From Candidatus Thorarchaeota archaeon (GTDB lineage: Archaea; Asgardarchaeota; Thorarchaeia; Thorarchaeales; Thorarchaeaceae), in assembly GCA_008080745.1 (NCBI GenBank), contig SHMX01000007.1, forward strand, positions 62,001 to 126,000: a stretch of 64,000 bases of DNA, in the 5' to 3' direction. The stretch's first letter is position 1; each line of letters opens with the position of its first letter. Of the stretch, positions 45,229-54,103 are shown one piece after another. The position numbers were made by a program, and so were the translations under genes. A model generated the notes under the pieces. The model did no database searches. It saw only the letters and a list, made by a program, of their open reading frames with translations, and was not told the origin of the DNA.

Positions 45229-47046
45229 ATGTTTGGGTATCGTGGGAAAATTCTTACTGTGGACCTCACTTCTGAGGAGATATCCACAACACCTCTTGAT
45301 GAAAAACAGGCAAGAGAATTCATTGGCGGAGCTGGATTGGCTTGTCGAATCCTCTATGATTTGATTGATGAAAACACAGATCCTCTCGGACCTGATAATC
45401 CCTTGTTATTTCTAACAGGACCATTCTGTGGCACCAAGGTTCCAACAGGTAGTAAAGCAAGTCTTTGTTCTCGTTCCCCACAGACTGGACTATGGTTACA
45501 TAGTACCTTTGGTGGGCATCTTGGTGCAGATATCAAGTTCGCTGGCTATGATGGAATTCTAATTCAGGGTGCCAGTAAATCTCCAAAGTACCTATTGGTT
45601 GAAGATGATGTAGTACGTATCCAAGATGCTTCTCATCTATGGGGTACGGATACAGAGGTAGTCTGGGAGAGCTTGAAGAAGGAAACCGGACACAAAGTGG
45701 CTGGCATAGCTAGGATTGGTGTGGCTGGTGAAAACTTGGTCAAATTTGCAAGTGTGGTTATTGATCATCACCGTGCGGCTGGACGTGGTGGACTTGGTGC
45801 AGTCTTCGGCTCAAAAAAACTGAAGGCTATAGTGGTTAAGGGTACTGACAGAAAAGTGCCTGTGGCTGATGAGACTGGTCTGAATGAATATGTGACTGCT
45901 TTGAATGAGCGGAAGCAGGAAGAGGTTTCGTTCAATCTGTATTCCGAGTTAGGCACAGCTGGTTTTGTGGATACTGCTACGATGATGTTTGGATCCATGA
46001 CCGCAGGATACTACCAAGTACCCGACTTTGACGCTTACAATATAAGCGGTGCAAGTGTCAAGGAGAGCATTCTGGTGGGCAAGACTGCTTGTTATCGCTG
46101 TCCAATAGGATGTGGCCGAGTAATCAAAATCGACGAAGGAAAATATGCCACTGGAAAGTTCTCTGGGCCTGAATTGGAGGTCACTGGTACCATGGGTATC
46201 CAACTGATGAACGATGATCTACATGCTCTTGCCTATGCAAGCAAACAGTTAGACCTTCTCGGGATGGACTTTATCTCAGCGGGTAATGTCGTTGCCTTTG
46301 CCTATTATCTATACAATGAAGGAATGATTACCAGTGATGATCTGGACGGACTAACTCCCCAATGGGGCGAGACTGATACTGCTCTCAAACTATTGGATAA
46401 GATTGCTTCCCGTGAAGGTGTCGGAGATATCATGGCGGAGGGCTCTCTGGCATTTGGAGAAAAATTTGGAAAGGTAACATTAGCAGCACAGGTCAATGGT
46501 CTGGATCTTCCCCAACACGACCCTCGTGGTTTTTCGGGCATGGCAATAGGTTACATGACTTCCCCTAGGGGAGCATGTCATATGACTGCGGATATGTATA
46601 ACGTTCAGATGGGTGTTTCAGACGAGTCCTGGGGTGTCGTCAGTGAGGATCGGTTTGAGAATGCTGCCGTGATAACCGCAAGACAACAAGATTTTCGTGC
46701 TATCACTAATTCTGCACTCATTTGTAATTTTTATCCAATCTTGGGTGATGAGCTAGCAGAATTGTTCAAGATGGTTGTTGGCTGGGACATCCCTTTGGAT
46801 GAATTGAAACTCACTGGTGAGAGAATCTTCACACTAATGCGACTGTTCAATCTCCGGTTTGGATATGACACCTCCAATGAGTTTCTACCAGATATAGTCA
46901 TGAGACCTCTTGAGGGACAAACAGAAGGTTTTGTTCCAGACACAGATGCTCAACTAGATGCTTGGTATGATTATCGGAATTGGGACCGTACGACCGGCAA
47001 ACCATCAGACGAGAAGCTGAGAAAACTGGGCCTTCACTCTTTATGA
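45229..47046 (+). CDS. aor: Aldehyde ferredoxin oxidoreductase (tungsten family)
   Basis: About 605 residues, full length. The N-terminus GYRGKILTVDL and IGGAGLACRIL is the family start. The [4Fe-4S] ligands are in CYRCPIGC near residue 288, plus a later Cys in LICNFYP, and the pterin-binding stretches GRGGLGAVFGSKKLKA and DPRGFSGMA are intact. It oxidises aldehydes to carboxylic acids with reduction of ferredoxin. An ATG at 45229 follows AGGTGA by five bases and gives the usual start; a GTG at 45220 directly after the upstream TAG is possible. It forms an operon with the alcohol dehydrogenase. Confidence 0.92.
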   Translation: MFGYRGKILTVDLTSEEISTTPLDEKQAREFIGGAGLACRILYDLIDENTDPLGPDNPLLFLTGPFCGTKVPTGSKASLCSRSPQTGLWLHSTFGGHLGADIKFAGYDGILIQGASKSPKYLLVEDDVVRIQDASHLWGTDTEVVWESLKKETGHKVAGIARIGVAGENLVKFASVVIDHHRAAGRGGLGAVFGSKKLKAIVVKGTDRKVPVADETGLNEYVTALNERKQEEVSFNLYSELGTAGFVDTATMMFGSMTAGYYQVPDFDAYNISGASVKESILVGKTACYRCPIGCGRVIKIDEGKYATGKFSGPELEVTGTMGIQLMNDDLHALAYASKQLDLLGMDFISAGNVVAFAYYLYNEGMITSDDLDGLTPQWGETDTALKLLDKIASREGVGDIMAEGSLAFGEKFGKVTLAAQVNGLDLPQHDPRGFSGMAIGYMTSPRGACHMTADMYNVQMGVSDESWGVVSEDRFENAAVITARQQDFRAITNSALICNFYPILGDELAELFKMVVGWDIPLDELKLTGERIFTLMRLFNLRFGYDTSNEFLPDIVMRPLEGQTEGFVPDTDAQLDAWYDYRNWDRTTGKPSDEKLRKLGLHSL

Positions 47047-47096
47047 GAAGGGACAAGCTTTTCATTAGGATTTACCCATGATTCCCTGGAGAGAAT

Positions 47097-47975
47097 ATGA
47101 TGTTCTTTGATCCCAATTTCACTTTGGTTCTCCGAGAACTAATGCCGTGGGCTGGACTCTTCTTCCGAGCAATCACAGAGCTAGGTTCTGAAATTTTCTA
47201 TGTCGTTTTGATTCTAACTTCCTTCTGGGCCTTCAAGAAACGAGGGTCCATAATCCTTGTATTTGTATTGCTGTTCTCTATCCTTTCAAACTATTGGCTG
47301 AAGGTTGCTATTCAAAATCCCCGACCAGATGAAATTTATCATTACGAAGGAGTTGACCCATACAATTACAGCACACCGAGTGGACACGCGCAGAACTCAG
47401 CCACACTATTTGGTTGGATTGCTGTGAAGGTACGAACCTGGTGGATGCTCCTTATATCCACTATACTCACAATTCTAATTGGAATCTCTCGTATCTATCT
47501 GGGTGTACATTTCCTAGGTGATGTTCTTCTTGGATGGTTTGTTGGGTTTTTGATAGTGGTCCTACTGCTCTATCTTGAGGAACCATTCAAAGAATTTGTA
47601 TCAAAACATAACTACCTACACCTTTACCTTCTTCTCTTTATCTTTGGGCTTGTTGCTACAATATTCAGTACGTATGTCCTTCCTCAACCTCCTGAGGACA
47701 ACTTTGGAGCACTTGGTGGATTGATTATGGGTATTGCCATTGGTTTACCTCTTGAGAGAAGATACGTCAATTTCTCAACTGAGGCACCTAACGGTCAGAA
47801 ATGGCGGTTGATATTAAGAGTGATAATTGGTCTTCTTGCTGTCGTAACAATCATGGTTGGATTGGGTGCTATTCTTCCAACAGCTGAGGTCTGGTTACGA
47901 ACGATACGATATGCTTTGGCAACTATCGTGGGGCTCTTCATTTGGCCCCTTATCTTCACACGGATTAGTCTATAG
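47097..47975 (+). CDS. PAP2-family membrane phosphatase
   Basis: The 292-residue protein has about eight hydrophobic helices. All three acid-phosphatase motifs are seen: KVAIQNPRP, PSGH (in STPSGHAQNS) and SRIYLGVHFLGD. Such enzymes dephosphorylate lipid phosphates such as polyprenyl diphosphates or phosphatidic acid. The C-terminal half adds four helices beyond the minimal domain, with a cluster of uncharacterised loops. It is convergent with the longin-like operon, with only two bases between the stops. Confidence 0.9.
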   Translation: MMFFDPNFTLVLRELMPWAGLFFRAITELGSEIFYVVLILTSFWAFKKRGSIILVFVLLFSILSNYWLKVAIQNPRPDEIYHYEGVDPYNYSTPSGHAQNSATLFGWIAVKVRTWWMLLISTILTILIGISRIYLGVHFLGDVLLGWFVGFLIVVLLLYLEEPFKEFVSKHNYLHLYLLLFIFGLVATIFSTYVLPQPPEDNFGALGGLIMGIAIGLPLERRYVNFSTEAPNGQKWRLILRVIIGLLAVVTIMVGLGAILPTAEVWLRTIRYALATIVGLFIWPLIFTRISL

Positions 47976-47977
47976 TA

Positions 47978-48772
47978 TCAGTTGTCTAAAAATTTAAGGT
48001 GCCCACTCTCTACGAGCTTGGACGTGAGAAATACTGTCACACTAGGCTCGTAGGGAACAGCTTCTTTTACCTCTCGAAATGTTTTCACTCCATCAAAGGA
48101 CTTGATGAGGTCTGGAGCTTCTATACTGATGTCTCCCCGCTTTTGAAGTATAAGGATGTCATCATCTCTGATGAGTCTTCTGAATTTGACCCAGCCATAC
48201 CTGTGTAGAATGGAGAATATACCGAGTACCTCATTCTCCGGGATTGGTATTGAATCTAATATTTGTCTGACTGAACGTTTTCCATCAGCAAATTTCAACA
48301 ACCTCTCAATCTTCTCATCTAAGACACCGACTCTCCAATTGAATTCCCTCCCTCGTGTTGCAACTGGCGAGTAATCCAAATCTATGTCACCCATGGGAAA
48401 TTGTCTTAAGATAAAAAGAGCGTCTTCTTTGAATGGACGCATATCTCCCATGGTAAGGGTCTTTCGAGAATGCTTCTTTTCAAAATCATCTAGTATTATT
48501 TTCAGTTTGTCTTGATAGTTGGTAACATCATCTACTTTTCCGAGACCTGCTACAACAATAGAGAACTCTCCTCCCTCGAATATGTATCGTTTATTTTGCC
48601 AGGCAATCTGCCGGAGTCCTTGACCCAAGAAATCCATAACCGCTCTAAAGAGAGCTGAAATAAGCGCTGGGTCGGTAATCATCTCTTGATATGGTAAGTT
48701 GAGAAGTGGTTCCCCTCCCTCTTTGTTCATAATCAAAATATGTCTAATCGTTGTTAGGTCGATTTGACTCAA
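47978..48772 (-). CDS. Longin-like domain protein with C-terminal winged-helix-like region
   Basis: In this 264-residue protein, residues 5-120 form a longin/roadblock-like alpha-beta domain (RHILIMNKEGGEPLLNLPY, then ALFRAVMDFLGQGLRQI and FEGGEFSIVVAGLG). This is the kind found in vesicle-traffic and small-GTPase regulators of eukaryotes and in Asgard archaea. Residues 150-264 carry two helical segments reminiscent of the winged-helix PatG/DUF4388 type (ADGKRSVRQILDSIP and FDGVKTFREVKEAVP). It is the last of three tandem related genes. The start is TTG, supported by GGAGG seven bases before it. Confidence 0.7.
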   Translation of the reverse strand: MSQIDLTTIRHILIMNKEGGEPLLNLPYQEMITDPALISALFRAVMDFLGQGLRQIAWQNKRYIFEGGEFSIVVAGLGKVDDVTNYQDKLKIILDDFEKKHSRKTLTMGDMRPFKEDALFILRQFPMGDIDLDYSPVATRGREFNWRVGVLDEKIERLLKFADGKRSVRQILDSIPIPENEVLGIFSILHRYGWVKFRRLIRDDDILILQKRGDISIEAPDLIKSFDGVKTFREVKEAVPYEPSVTVFLTSKLVESGHLKFLDN

Positions 48773-48784
48773 TCACATTCCTCC

Positions 48785-49048
48785 CTATTTACTCCTATTT
48801 TTCCTATTTAAAAAACATTCTTTCAAAAAACGAGCCAATTCTTCTATTGTTTCTTCTGGACTACCATCAGAAGTCCATACAATCCTAGATAGCTTGAATC
48901 CATAGAATTCTCGTAGAGCTACGATAAATGAAAGAATCAGAGATGGATCTATTACATCCTTTCTGTAAGCAGTTGATAGAATTTCCTCACTTGATCTTTT
49001 ACCTATAATTACTTGTCTTATTGGATCGGGAGAAGATATCTCATCCAA
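48785..49048 (-). CDS. Short longin-like protein (truncated copy)
   Basis: An 87-residue protein. Its residues 10-58 align with the first half of the longin-like domains on both sides (IRQVIIGKRSSEEIL, then DPSLILSFIVALREFYG, then LSRIVW). The second half of the fold is missing and is replaced by a charged Glu- and Lys-rich tail. It may be a decayed copy or a real small subunit that pairs with one of the neighbours. The start is TTG, with GGGGAT upstream. Confidence 0.55.
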   Translation of the reverse strand: MDEISSPDPIRQVIIGKRSSEEILSTAYRKDVIDPSLILSFIVALREFYGFKLSRIVWTSDGSPEETIEELARFLKECFLNRKNRSK

Positions 49049-49116
49049 GCGAATCCCCTTTTACGTATACTGAAGGAAGAATAAGATAAATCTGCTGTAC
49101 TTGAAGCATTTATTAC

Positions 49117-49521
49117 CTATGCAGAGAAATCACGAGTCATGCAGTCAGAGATATATCTTCTGATCATATCTTCCATCTCTTGTAGCATCGGAGCTTTTCC
49201 TGAAACTCTTACTCTCTCATAGTACGTAAACTCAAATTCGATCAGAATTCTTCCGAGTACATCTCGACAGTGTTGAATATTCTCCAAATCTTCAACTCCT
49301 GCAGCAATAATTGCTCGTTTTCCCAACTCGAAAACATATTGCTTCTCTTCAAGCGTGATTTGATAAAGCTGAGTTCCTATGAAGCCTGTCAGTGCTGTAT
49401 AGAGGTCTGCAATGTCATCTGGGTCTGTCACACTCTCTTCATAAGGTACACTGATAATTGGCCCTTCTGTCTTATCCATAATTACTATATGCCATATTTT
49501 CTTCGAGTCTAATTTATCCAT
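49117..49521 (-). CDS. Longin-like domain protein
   Basis: About 134 residues, a single longin/roadblock-type domain: KKIWHIVIMDKTEGPIISVPY, then a helix from DIADLYTALTGFIG, strands QYVFELGKRAIIAAG, and the last long helix (RDVLGRILIEFEF). It matches the first half of the 264-residue neighbour closely and is the first gene of the three-gene unit. The ATG at 49521 is preferred to codons further out because it begins just before the domain and has AGGTTAG upstream. Confidence 0.7.
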   Translation of the reverse strand: MDKLDSKKIWHIVIMDKTEGPIISVPYEESVTDPDDIADLYTALTGFIGTQLYQITLEEKQYVFELGKRAIIAAGVEDLENIQHCRDVLGRILIEFEFTYYERVRVSGKAPMLQEMEDMIRRYISDCMTRDFSA

Positions 49522-49601
49522 GCTAACTAACCTGGGCCTATTCATAACTATTCTTCGGGCACTAATAAGATTGGGGATACCTATTAGGATATGTTGACCT
49601 A

Positions 49602-50776
49602 TCACTCAAGCAATCTATATTGTGATGTGACTAGTTTCCAGAGAAGGTCAGGATTGTCACTCGAGATGTTGGTCCCCTTGTTTGCAAGATAGCTCCATCC
49701 GAATAATGAGTCCACTCCTGTATTTTCATACTCTGGTATCAATGTAGCAACCTCCTCCTCTTTTCCTCTTGGTAGTCGAAACATCTGCAACCAGAGCTGA
49801 TTCTTCTTCCCGTGCGTTCTTGCAATCGAAATAGTTCTCTGTGCAATATCCAATGCCCAATCTCGTGTCTTTCCAAAAACATGGTAATATGGATCCGTGC
49901 TGAACATGTCTACTGTGGGCATAGCAGCTATTCTGTTCCAGTCTATGGTACAAAGGTTGGCCCCTCAATAGGTAGAACACAAACAGCAACCTCTGTTGAC
50001 GTACTGGCAGACTTTATGGCTCTACAGGTATCGTTTAGGAACCGGAGCATGCTCTCTTCTCGAAATTTTTCAATCCGTTTAGAATAGTCAAAGGACATTG
50101 GTTCGGAGTATAATCTCTCATATTCAACTTGACATTCTTCACAGACGCATGTGAACTCGGATTCTGCAAGGAGGGGATAATAGTGTGGCTCATCGAGAAA
50201 GACGCCATCAATCTTGGAATCTGCTACAGTTCTCTCAACAACCTCAAAAAAATATGAGTGAAACTCGCTACTGTTGATACATGCAGCGGGCACCGCCTCT
50301 CTCGATTCAGCCGTAATCTGTCGGTAGTGGTGATTGTGATGTAGAAATTGAGAATATGTTTCATCACCAAACACACCACCAAATGCCCAGAAATTTAATC
50401 AGACCTTCAATCCCACATCTCTGGCTCTATCGATGATCTCGAGCATATTGGGGTTGCAAACAGCTGTTGAAAACTTGGACATTGTTGGACAGGATCTGAT
50501 AGCAGCTTATATAGGGTGATACAGGATGAAGGTCTGGTCTACAGACATGGCATCCCTGACCAGGACAGAGTTTCACCCAGTACCGTTGCCTGGGAGGACA
50601 CCGCTCTGATGTCCAAGTTTGTCCATAAACAATGAACGGTACCAATAATCCAGATCGTGTTCGGATGCTGCAATCAAAACCGAATTACAGTTGTGACTGA
50701 ACATATCTTCAAAATCTGCCTGTGCATGTCTTGGTTGTTTGGAATGATGCCATGCAAATCCACGTTCCAATTCCAA
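49602..50776 (-). pseudogene. Decayed gene, possibly glycoside-hydrolase-like
   Basis: Reading from 50776 on the minus strand, one protein can be followed through at least three frames: ELERGFAWHHSKQ and LDYWYRSLFMDKL (50776-50580), then NMLEIIDRARDVGLKV with an in-frame TGA, LNFWAFGGVFGDET and DGVFLDEPHYYPL (50374-49943), then MPTVDMFSTDPYYHVFG to the end. Two or more frameshifts and stop codons break it. The TIM-barrel-like cues (DGVFLDEPHYY, FWAFGG) suggest a glycoside-hydrolase or related family, not named. Decay looks recent, since most codons still read well. Confidence 0.75.
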
Positions 50777-50780
50777 CCAC

Positions 50781-52517
50781 CTAGAGATATTCTGAGGCCT
50801 CTAATTGCGCAAGTTTCACTCCTGCCTTGAAACTGTAACTTCTGTATAGCCTCAGGGAGATCAGAGCAAAGACTGGTAGTAGCAGATAGAGGGCAAGAAT
50901 TCCAACCAGCAATCCGTAGACTGTTGCAATGAATGTCGAACCAAGTACCAATCCAAAGAGTCCCATGTATCCATATGCATTAGGAATCAGCTGTGCCTTG
51001 ATAATAGCCAATCCCTTGATTGGTGGTCTCACCGCAGCTCCTCTCTGGCGTGTGAACATTCTCTCAGCCTTGAAGTCCCCATTGCTTGCCCCTGCATTGG
51101 CAGCTATTGCTCCAGCTACAAGGTTCACAAATATACATCCTATTACCATAGCTGGAATCTGGAACCATGTTGCAGGGAGAAAGATCAGATAGAATACTCC
51201 AACAATTGAGGCGGCAGCGATGGTAAACGGTACTGCACTCAGAACCTTTCCTTTCACATAATCTGACATATTCGCAGCAGCTAGTTGTAGATTCATGAGG
51301 TTCCTACCCTCATAGACGGTCTCGTATCCTGCGAAAGATACACCATATGAAACGGCAAGAGATACCAGAGCGGCAGTCAACATATATGGTAAAATAAAGA
51401 GTAGTTCGTCACCCCATGCGAAAACGGGGAGTATCAACCATATCAGGTAGCGGAGAGGACCTAATAGATACTGAGTGAAGACCTTTGATTCCCGCTTTAC
51501 CGAGGTGAGATTGTACCACATCGATACACTGGTCGTTATGCTCATTTGTAATCTTGGAAATGGATTGGGATTCCAAGGAGGATGCTCCTCAAGGACCTTT
51601 TCTTTGGGAGTACGTTTTGATTCGCTCCTCATCCAGCCGCTGTAATGTGCCAATTCACTCACATATGAATTGAGATACAGCAGGCCTCCTGCACTCAGAG
51701 GTATCAGTAATGTAGCAAAGAAATGCTGAATCGATAGCGGAGCTCCTACCAGAAGACCTAAGGTCATCACGCTGACGTAATAGCCTGGAGTCAGGTCTGA
51801 TGCGAATCCTAGAGCCATGGCGATATCGATTATTTGATTAAACCACCCCGCACCTTCCCCCAGGTAAATGCTGGCATACCAGAGCGAGCCAACGACAATT
51901 CCTAGAGAGGTCATAATCGCCCAGCCAATCTGTTTCAATCTTCTCCGTCCAGCCAGCACCTTCGCAAATGCCAAGCCAAGGAGGCCTCCTATAGACGTTC
52001 CAATAGTCACCTCTGATAGAACTAATATCACAAATGCGAGAATAGAGAGGTATCCAATTGGATGAGCTGCTAAAATACTGAATCCAATAATGATAGGTGT
52101 TCCAATAACCAACCAGAAGATGGAACTGTAGATGATAAGCAGGAGATATTTCTCCATGAATATGGTCCGCATCTCAACAGGCATCACCAAGAGATACTCC
52201 ATCCTCTCACTATTACCTACAGTGGTTGCAGCAAACATGATGGAGCCGAGAAACGCAAACAATAGTATTGCATTAAAGATGGTAGAACCCAGTCCAAGAT
52301 TCTCAGATACTATTTGGGAGATCACATCCCATCCTATGATAGGTCCAATCCAAAGGACGGCAGCAATAATGATTACCCCAACGACGATACCACCTATTGT
52401 CCAGAGTATGGGTCTGTTAAGGGTCTTCTTTTCAGTCCGTGCTCCCTTAGCCCCTCTCATCCTGTAGTTCTGGGTGATATCCTGTCGCAGGAGTGTGATG
52501 AGTTCTGATATCGTCAC
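50781..52517 (-). CDS. ABC transporter permease
   Basis: The 578-residue protein has about 12 hydrophobic helices in two groups, separated by a cytoplasmic loop of about 50 residues. No ATPase motif is present, and its partner ATPase overlaps it by four bases upstream. The plan is that of archaeal ABC-2-type or related exporters. Substrate unknown. It ends about 5 bases before the decayed gene on the same strand. Confidence 0.85.
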   Translation of the reverse strand: MTISELITLLRQDITQNYRMRGAKGARTEKKTLNRPILWTIGGIVVGVIIIAAVLWIGPIIGWDVISQIVSENLGLGSTIFNAILLFAFLGSIMFAATTVGNSERMEYLLVMPVEMRTIFMEKYLLLIIYSSIFWLVIGTPIIIGFSILAAHPIGYLSILAFVILVLSEVTIGTSIGGLLGLAFAKVLAGRRRLKQIGWAIMTSLGIVVGSLWYASIYLGEGAGWFNQIIDIAMALGFASDLTPGYYVSVMTLGLLVGAPLSIQHFFATLLIPLSAGGLLYLNSYVSELAHYSGWMRSESKRTPKEKVLEEHPPWNPNPFPRLQMSITTSVSMWYNLTSVKRESKVFTQYLLGPLRYLIWLILPVFAWGDELLFILPYMLTAALVSLAVSYGVSFAGYETVYEGRNLMNLQLAAANMSDYVKGKVLSAVPFTIAAASIVGVFYLIFLPATWFQIPAMVIGCIFVNLVAGAIAANAGASNGDFKAERMFTRQRGAAVRPPIKGLAIIKAQLIPNAYGYMGLFGLVLGSTFIATVYGLLVGILALYLLLPVFALISLRLYRSYSFKAGVKLAQLEASEYL

Positions 52518-53290
52518 ATCATCTCACCTGATTCCTCACCCAAAAATTGAGCAATGAGTTGCATGTCTGGACCCCCTGTTAAGGTAAGAAATATTTCTTC
52601 AAGACTACTCTGACCTTGAGCCTGGACCTTTAGTTCATCCATAGCTCCCTCTGCAACCATTTCTCCTTCGTTGATTATACCAATTCGGTCACACATCTGT
52701 TCTGCAATCTCCAGAACATGGGTGGACATTAGAATGGTTGCACCTCGTGATCGAAGTCCATTGAGTATCTCTTTGATGGTCGCTGCTCCTCGTGGATCGA
52801 TTCCAGCTTGTACCTCATCCAAAATCAGCACCTGTGGCTTATGAACCAGTGCTGCTACCAGGCTGATTTTTCGTGACATACCTTTTGAGTAGGTCTCAAT
52901 CAAGTCATCACTTGCATCCTTGATATCAAGAAGGGTGAGTAGCTCTTCAATGTCTTCCTCTCGTTCAACTCCTCGTGGAACTTTCCATATGTCGCTCACA
53001 TAGTTGACATACTCCCAACCCGTGAGTCGTTCGGGAAGCACAGGCTCTTCTGGAACATATCCCATAACCTTCTTTGCTTTCACAATCTCCTTCTTTATAT
53101 CATGTCCATTGACACGAGCAGTTCCTTCAGTGGGCCTAAGAAGTCCAAGAATCATACGCATCGTTGTGGACTTACCACTTCCATTAGGACCCAAAAGTCC
53201 ATAGATCTCACCTGGGTTAACGGTAAAGGAGAGTCCCTTAACTGCAGTAAATTCGTTGAAGACTTTTGTCAATGTAAGGACTTCAATCAT
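52514..53290 (-). CDS. ABC transporter ATPase
   Basis: About 258 residues. Walker A is LGPNGSGKSTT, the signature is YSKGMSRKISL, Walker B is VLILDEVQAGIDP, and the switch His is in STHVLE. The start at 53290 gives MIEVLTLTKVFNEF, the normal beginning; an earlier start would add 27 residues without family resemblance. It is co-translated with the permease by a four-base overlap. The ATPase and permease form an ABC-2-type exporter. Confidence 0.9.
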   Translation of the reverse strand: MIEVLTLTKVFNEFTAVKGLSFTVNPGEIYGLLGPNGSGKSTTMRMILGLLRPTEGTARVNGHDIKKEIVKAKKVMGYVPEEPVLPERLTGWEYVNYVSDIWKVPRGVEREEDIEELLTLLDIKDASDDLIETYSKGMSRKISLVAALVHKPQVLILDEVQAGIDPRGAATIKEILNGLRSRGATILMSTHVLEIAEQMCDRIGIINEGEMVAEGAMDELKVQAQGQSSLEEIFLTLTGGPDMQLIAQFLGEESGEMM

Positions 53291-53403
53291 CAGAATCAAG
53301 CTTTCAGAGATTCCGAATGGATTTATTCTTTCGGATGAATGTAGTTTAGTACAAAGGCATAACTTATACATGTAGTTCGATATGATGAGTCTGTGTCATA
53401 GCG

Positions 53404-54021
53404 ATGTCTGAAGATCCCTCTGAAGTTGTGGTACTGGGTTTTGGAGATAGTCTGACCGCCGGTACCCCTGGATACGACCCTCATTTTGGTGGCGACAACA
53501 AGTCACAGTATGGTTTCTGGCTCACACTTGCAGCACGAGACATGGGGATCCCAGTACAATTTGATAATAGGGGTGTACCGGGGGATCTTGTCGCCTCAAT
53601 GCTTTCTCGTTTACAAAAGACCTTGTTGATGAATCGTTATGACGTCGCTATCATTGTGGGCGGAACTAATGATCTTGGTTGGGGGCAAAGTCCTACAAAG
53701 ATACTGGCTCTCTTGGAGAAGTTATGGTTCACGTGTCTAGAATCTGTTCCGCGATTAGTCGTATCTACTATCCCTCCCATCAGGACTCCCTCTCCTATGT
53801 TGGACTCTGCACGCAATGAACTGAATAATATGATACTTGACCGAGTGGGTACTGAACCCAATACCATCGCAGTAGACCTTTTCACCGCTATGTCTGATGA
53901 GTCAGGTCTGCTCCGTGGACCTTTTGATTCTGGAGATGGACTACATTTCAGTGTGAAGGGTTATCAGAGAATGGGTGAAGTACTCTGGGAAGCGGGTGTC
54001 AAACAACTTCTGGGTGCATAA
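53404..54021 (+). CDS. SGNH/GDSL hydrolase
   Basis: The 205-residue protein has the four SGNH blocks: GFGDSLTAG (Ser), NRGVPGD (Gly), GGTNDLGWG (Asn) and DGLHFSVKGY (Asp/His). It is cytosolic (no signal peptide) and of the usual lysophospholipase/esterase size. It hydrolyses acyl esters of unknown kind. It is divergent from the ABC exporter and sits just before the lipoate cluster; no direct link is evident. Confidence 0.9.
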   Translation: MSEDPSEVVVLGFGDSLTAGTPGYDPHFGGDNKSQYGFWLTLAARDMGIPVQFDNRGVPGDLVASMLSRLQKTLLMNRYDVAIIVGGTNDLGWGQSPTKILALLEKLWFTCLESVPRLVVSTIPPIRTPSPMLDSARNELNNMILDRVGTEPNTIAVDLFTAMSDESGLLRGPFDSGDGLHFSVKGYQRMGEVLWEAGVKQLLGA

Positions 54022-54103
54022 TTCTTTCAGATTGTTTCTATTATCGTGTTGTTAATTGGAAATTGTAATAAGTACGAATGACTCGCCAAAGCACGTGACC
54101 GAC

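Noticed and set aside
50400-50440. In-frame TGA in the decayed gene as a possible selenocysteine or pyrrolysine codon
   Set aside because: The same gene has several frameshifts and other stops, so simple decay explains it. No SECIS-like element was seen.
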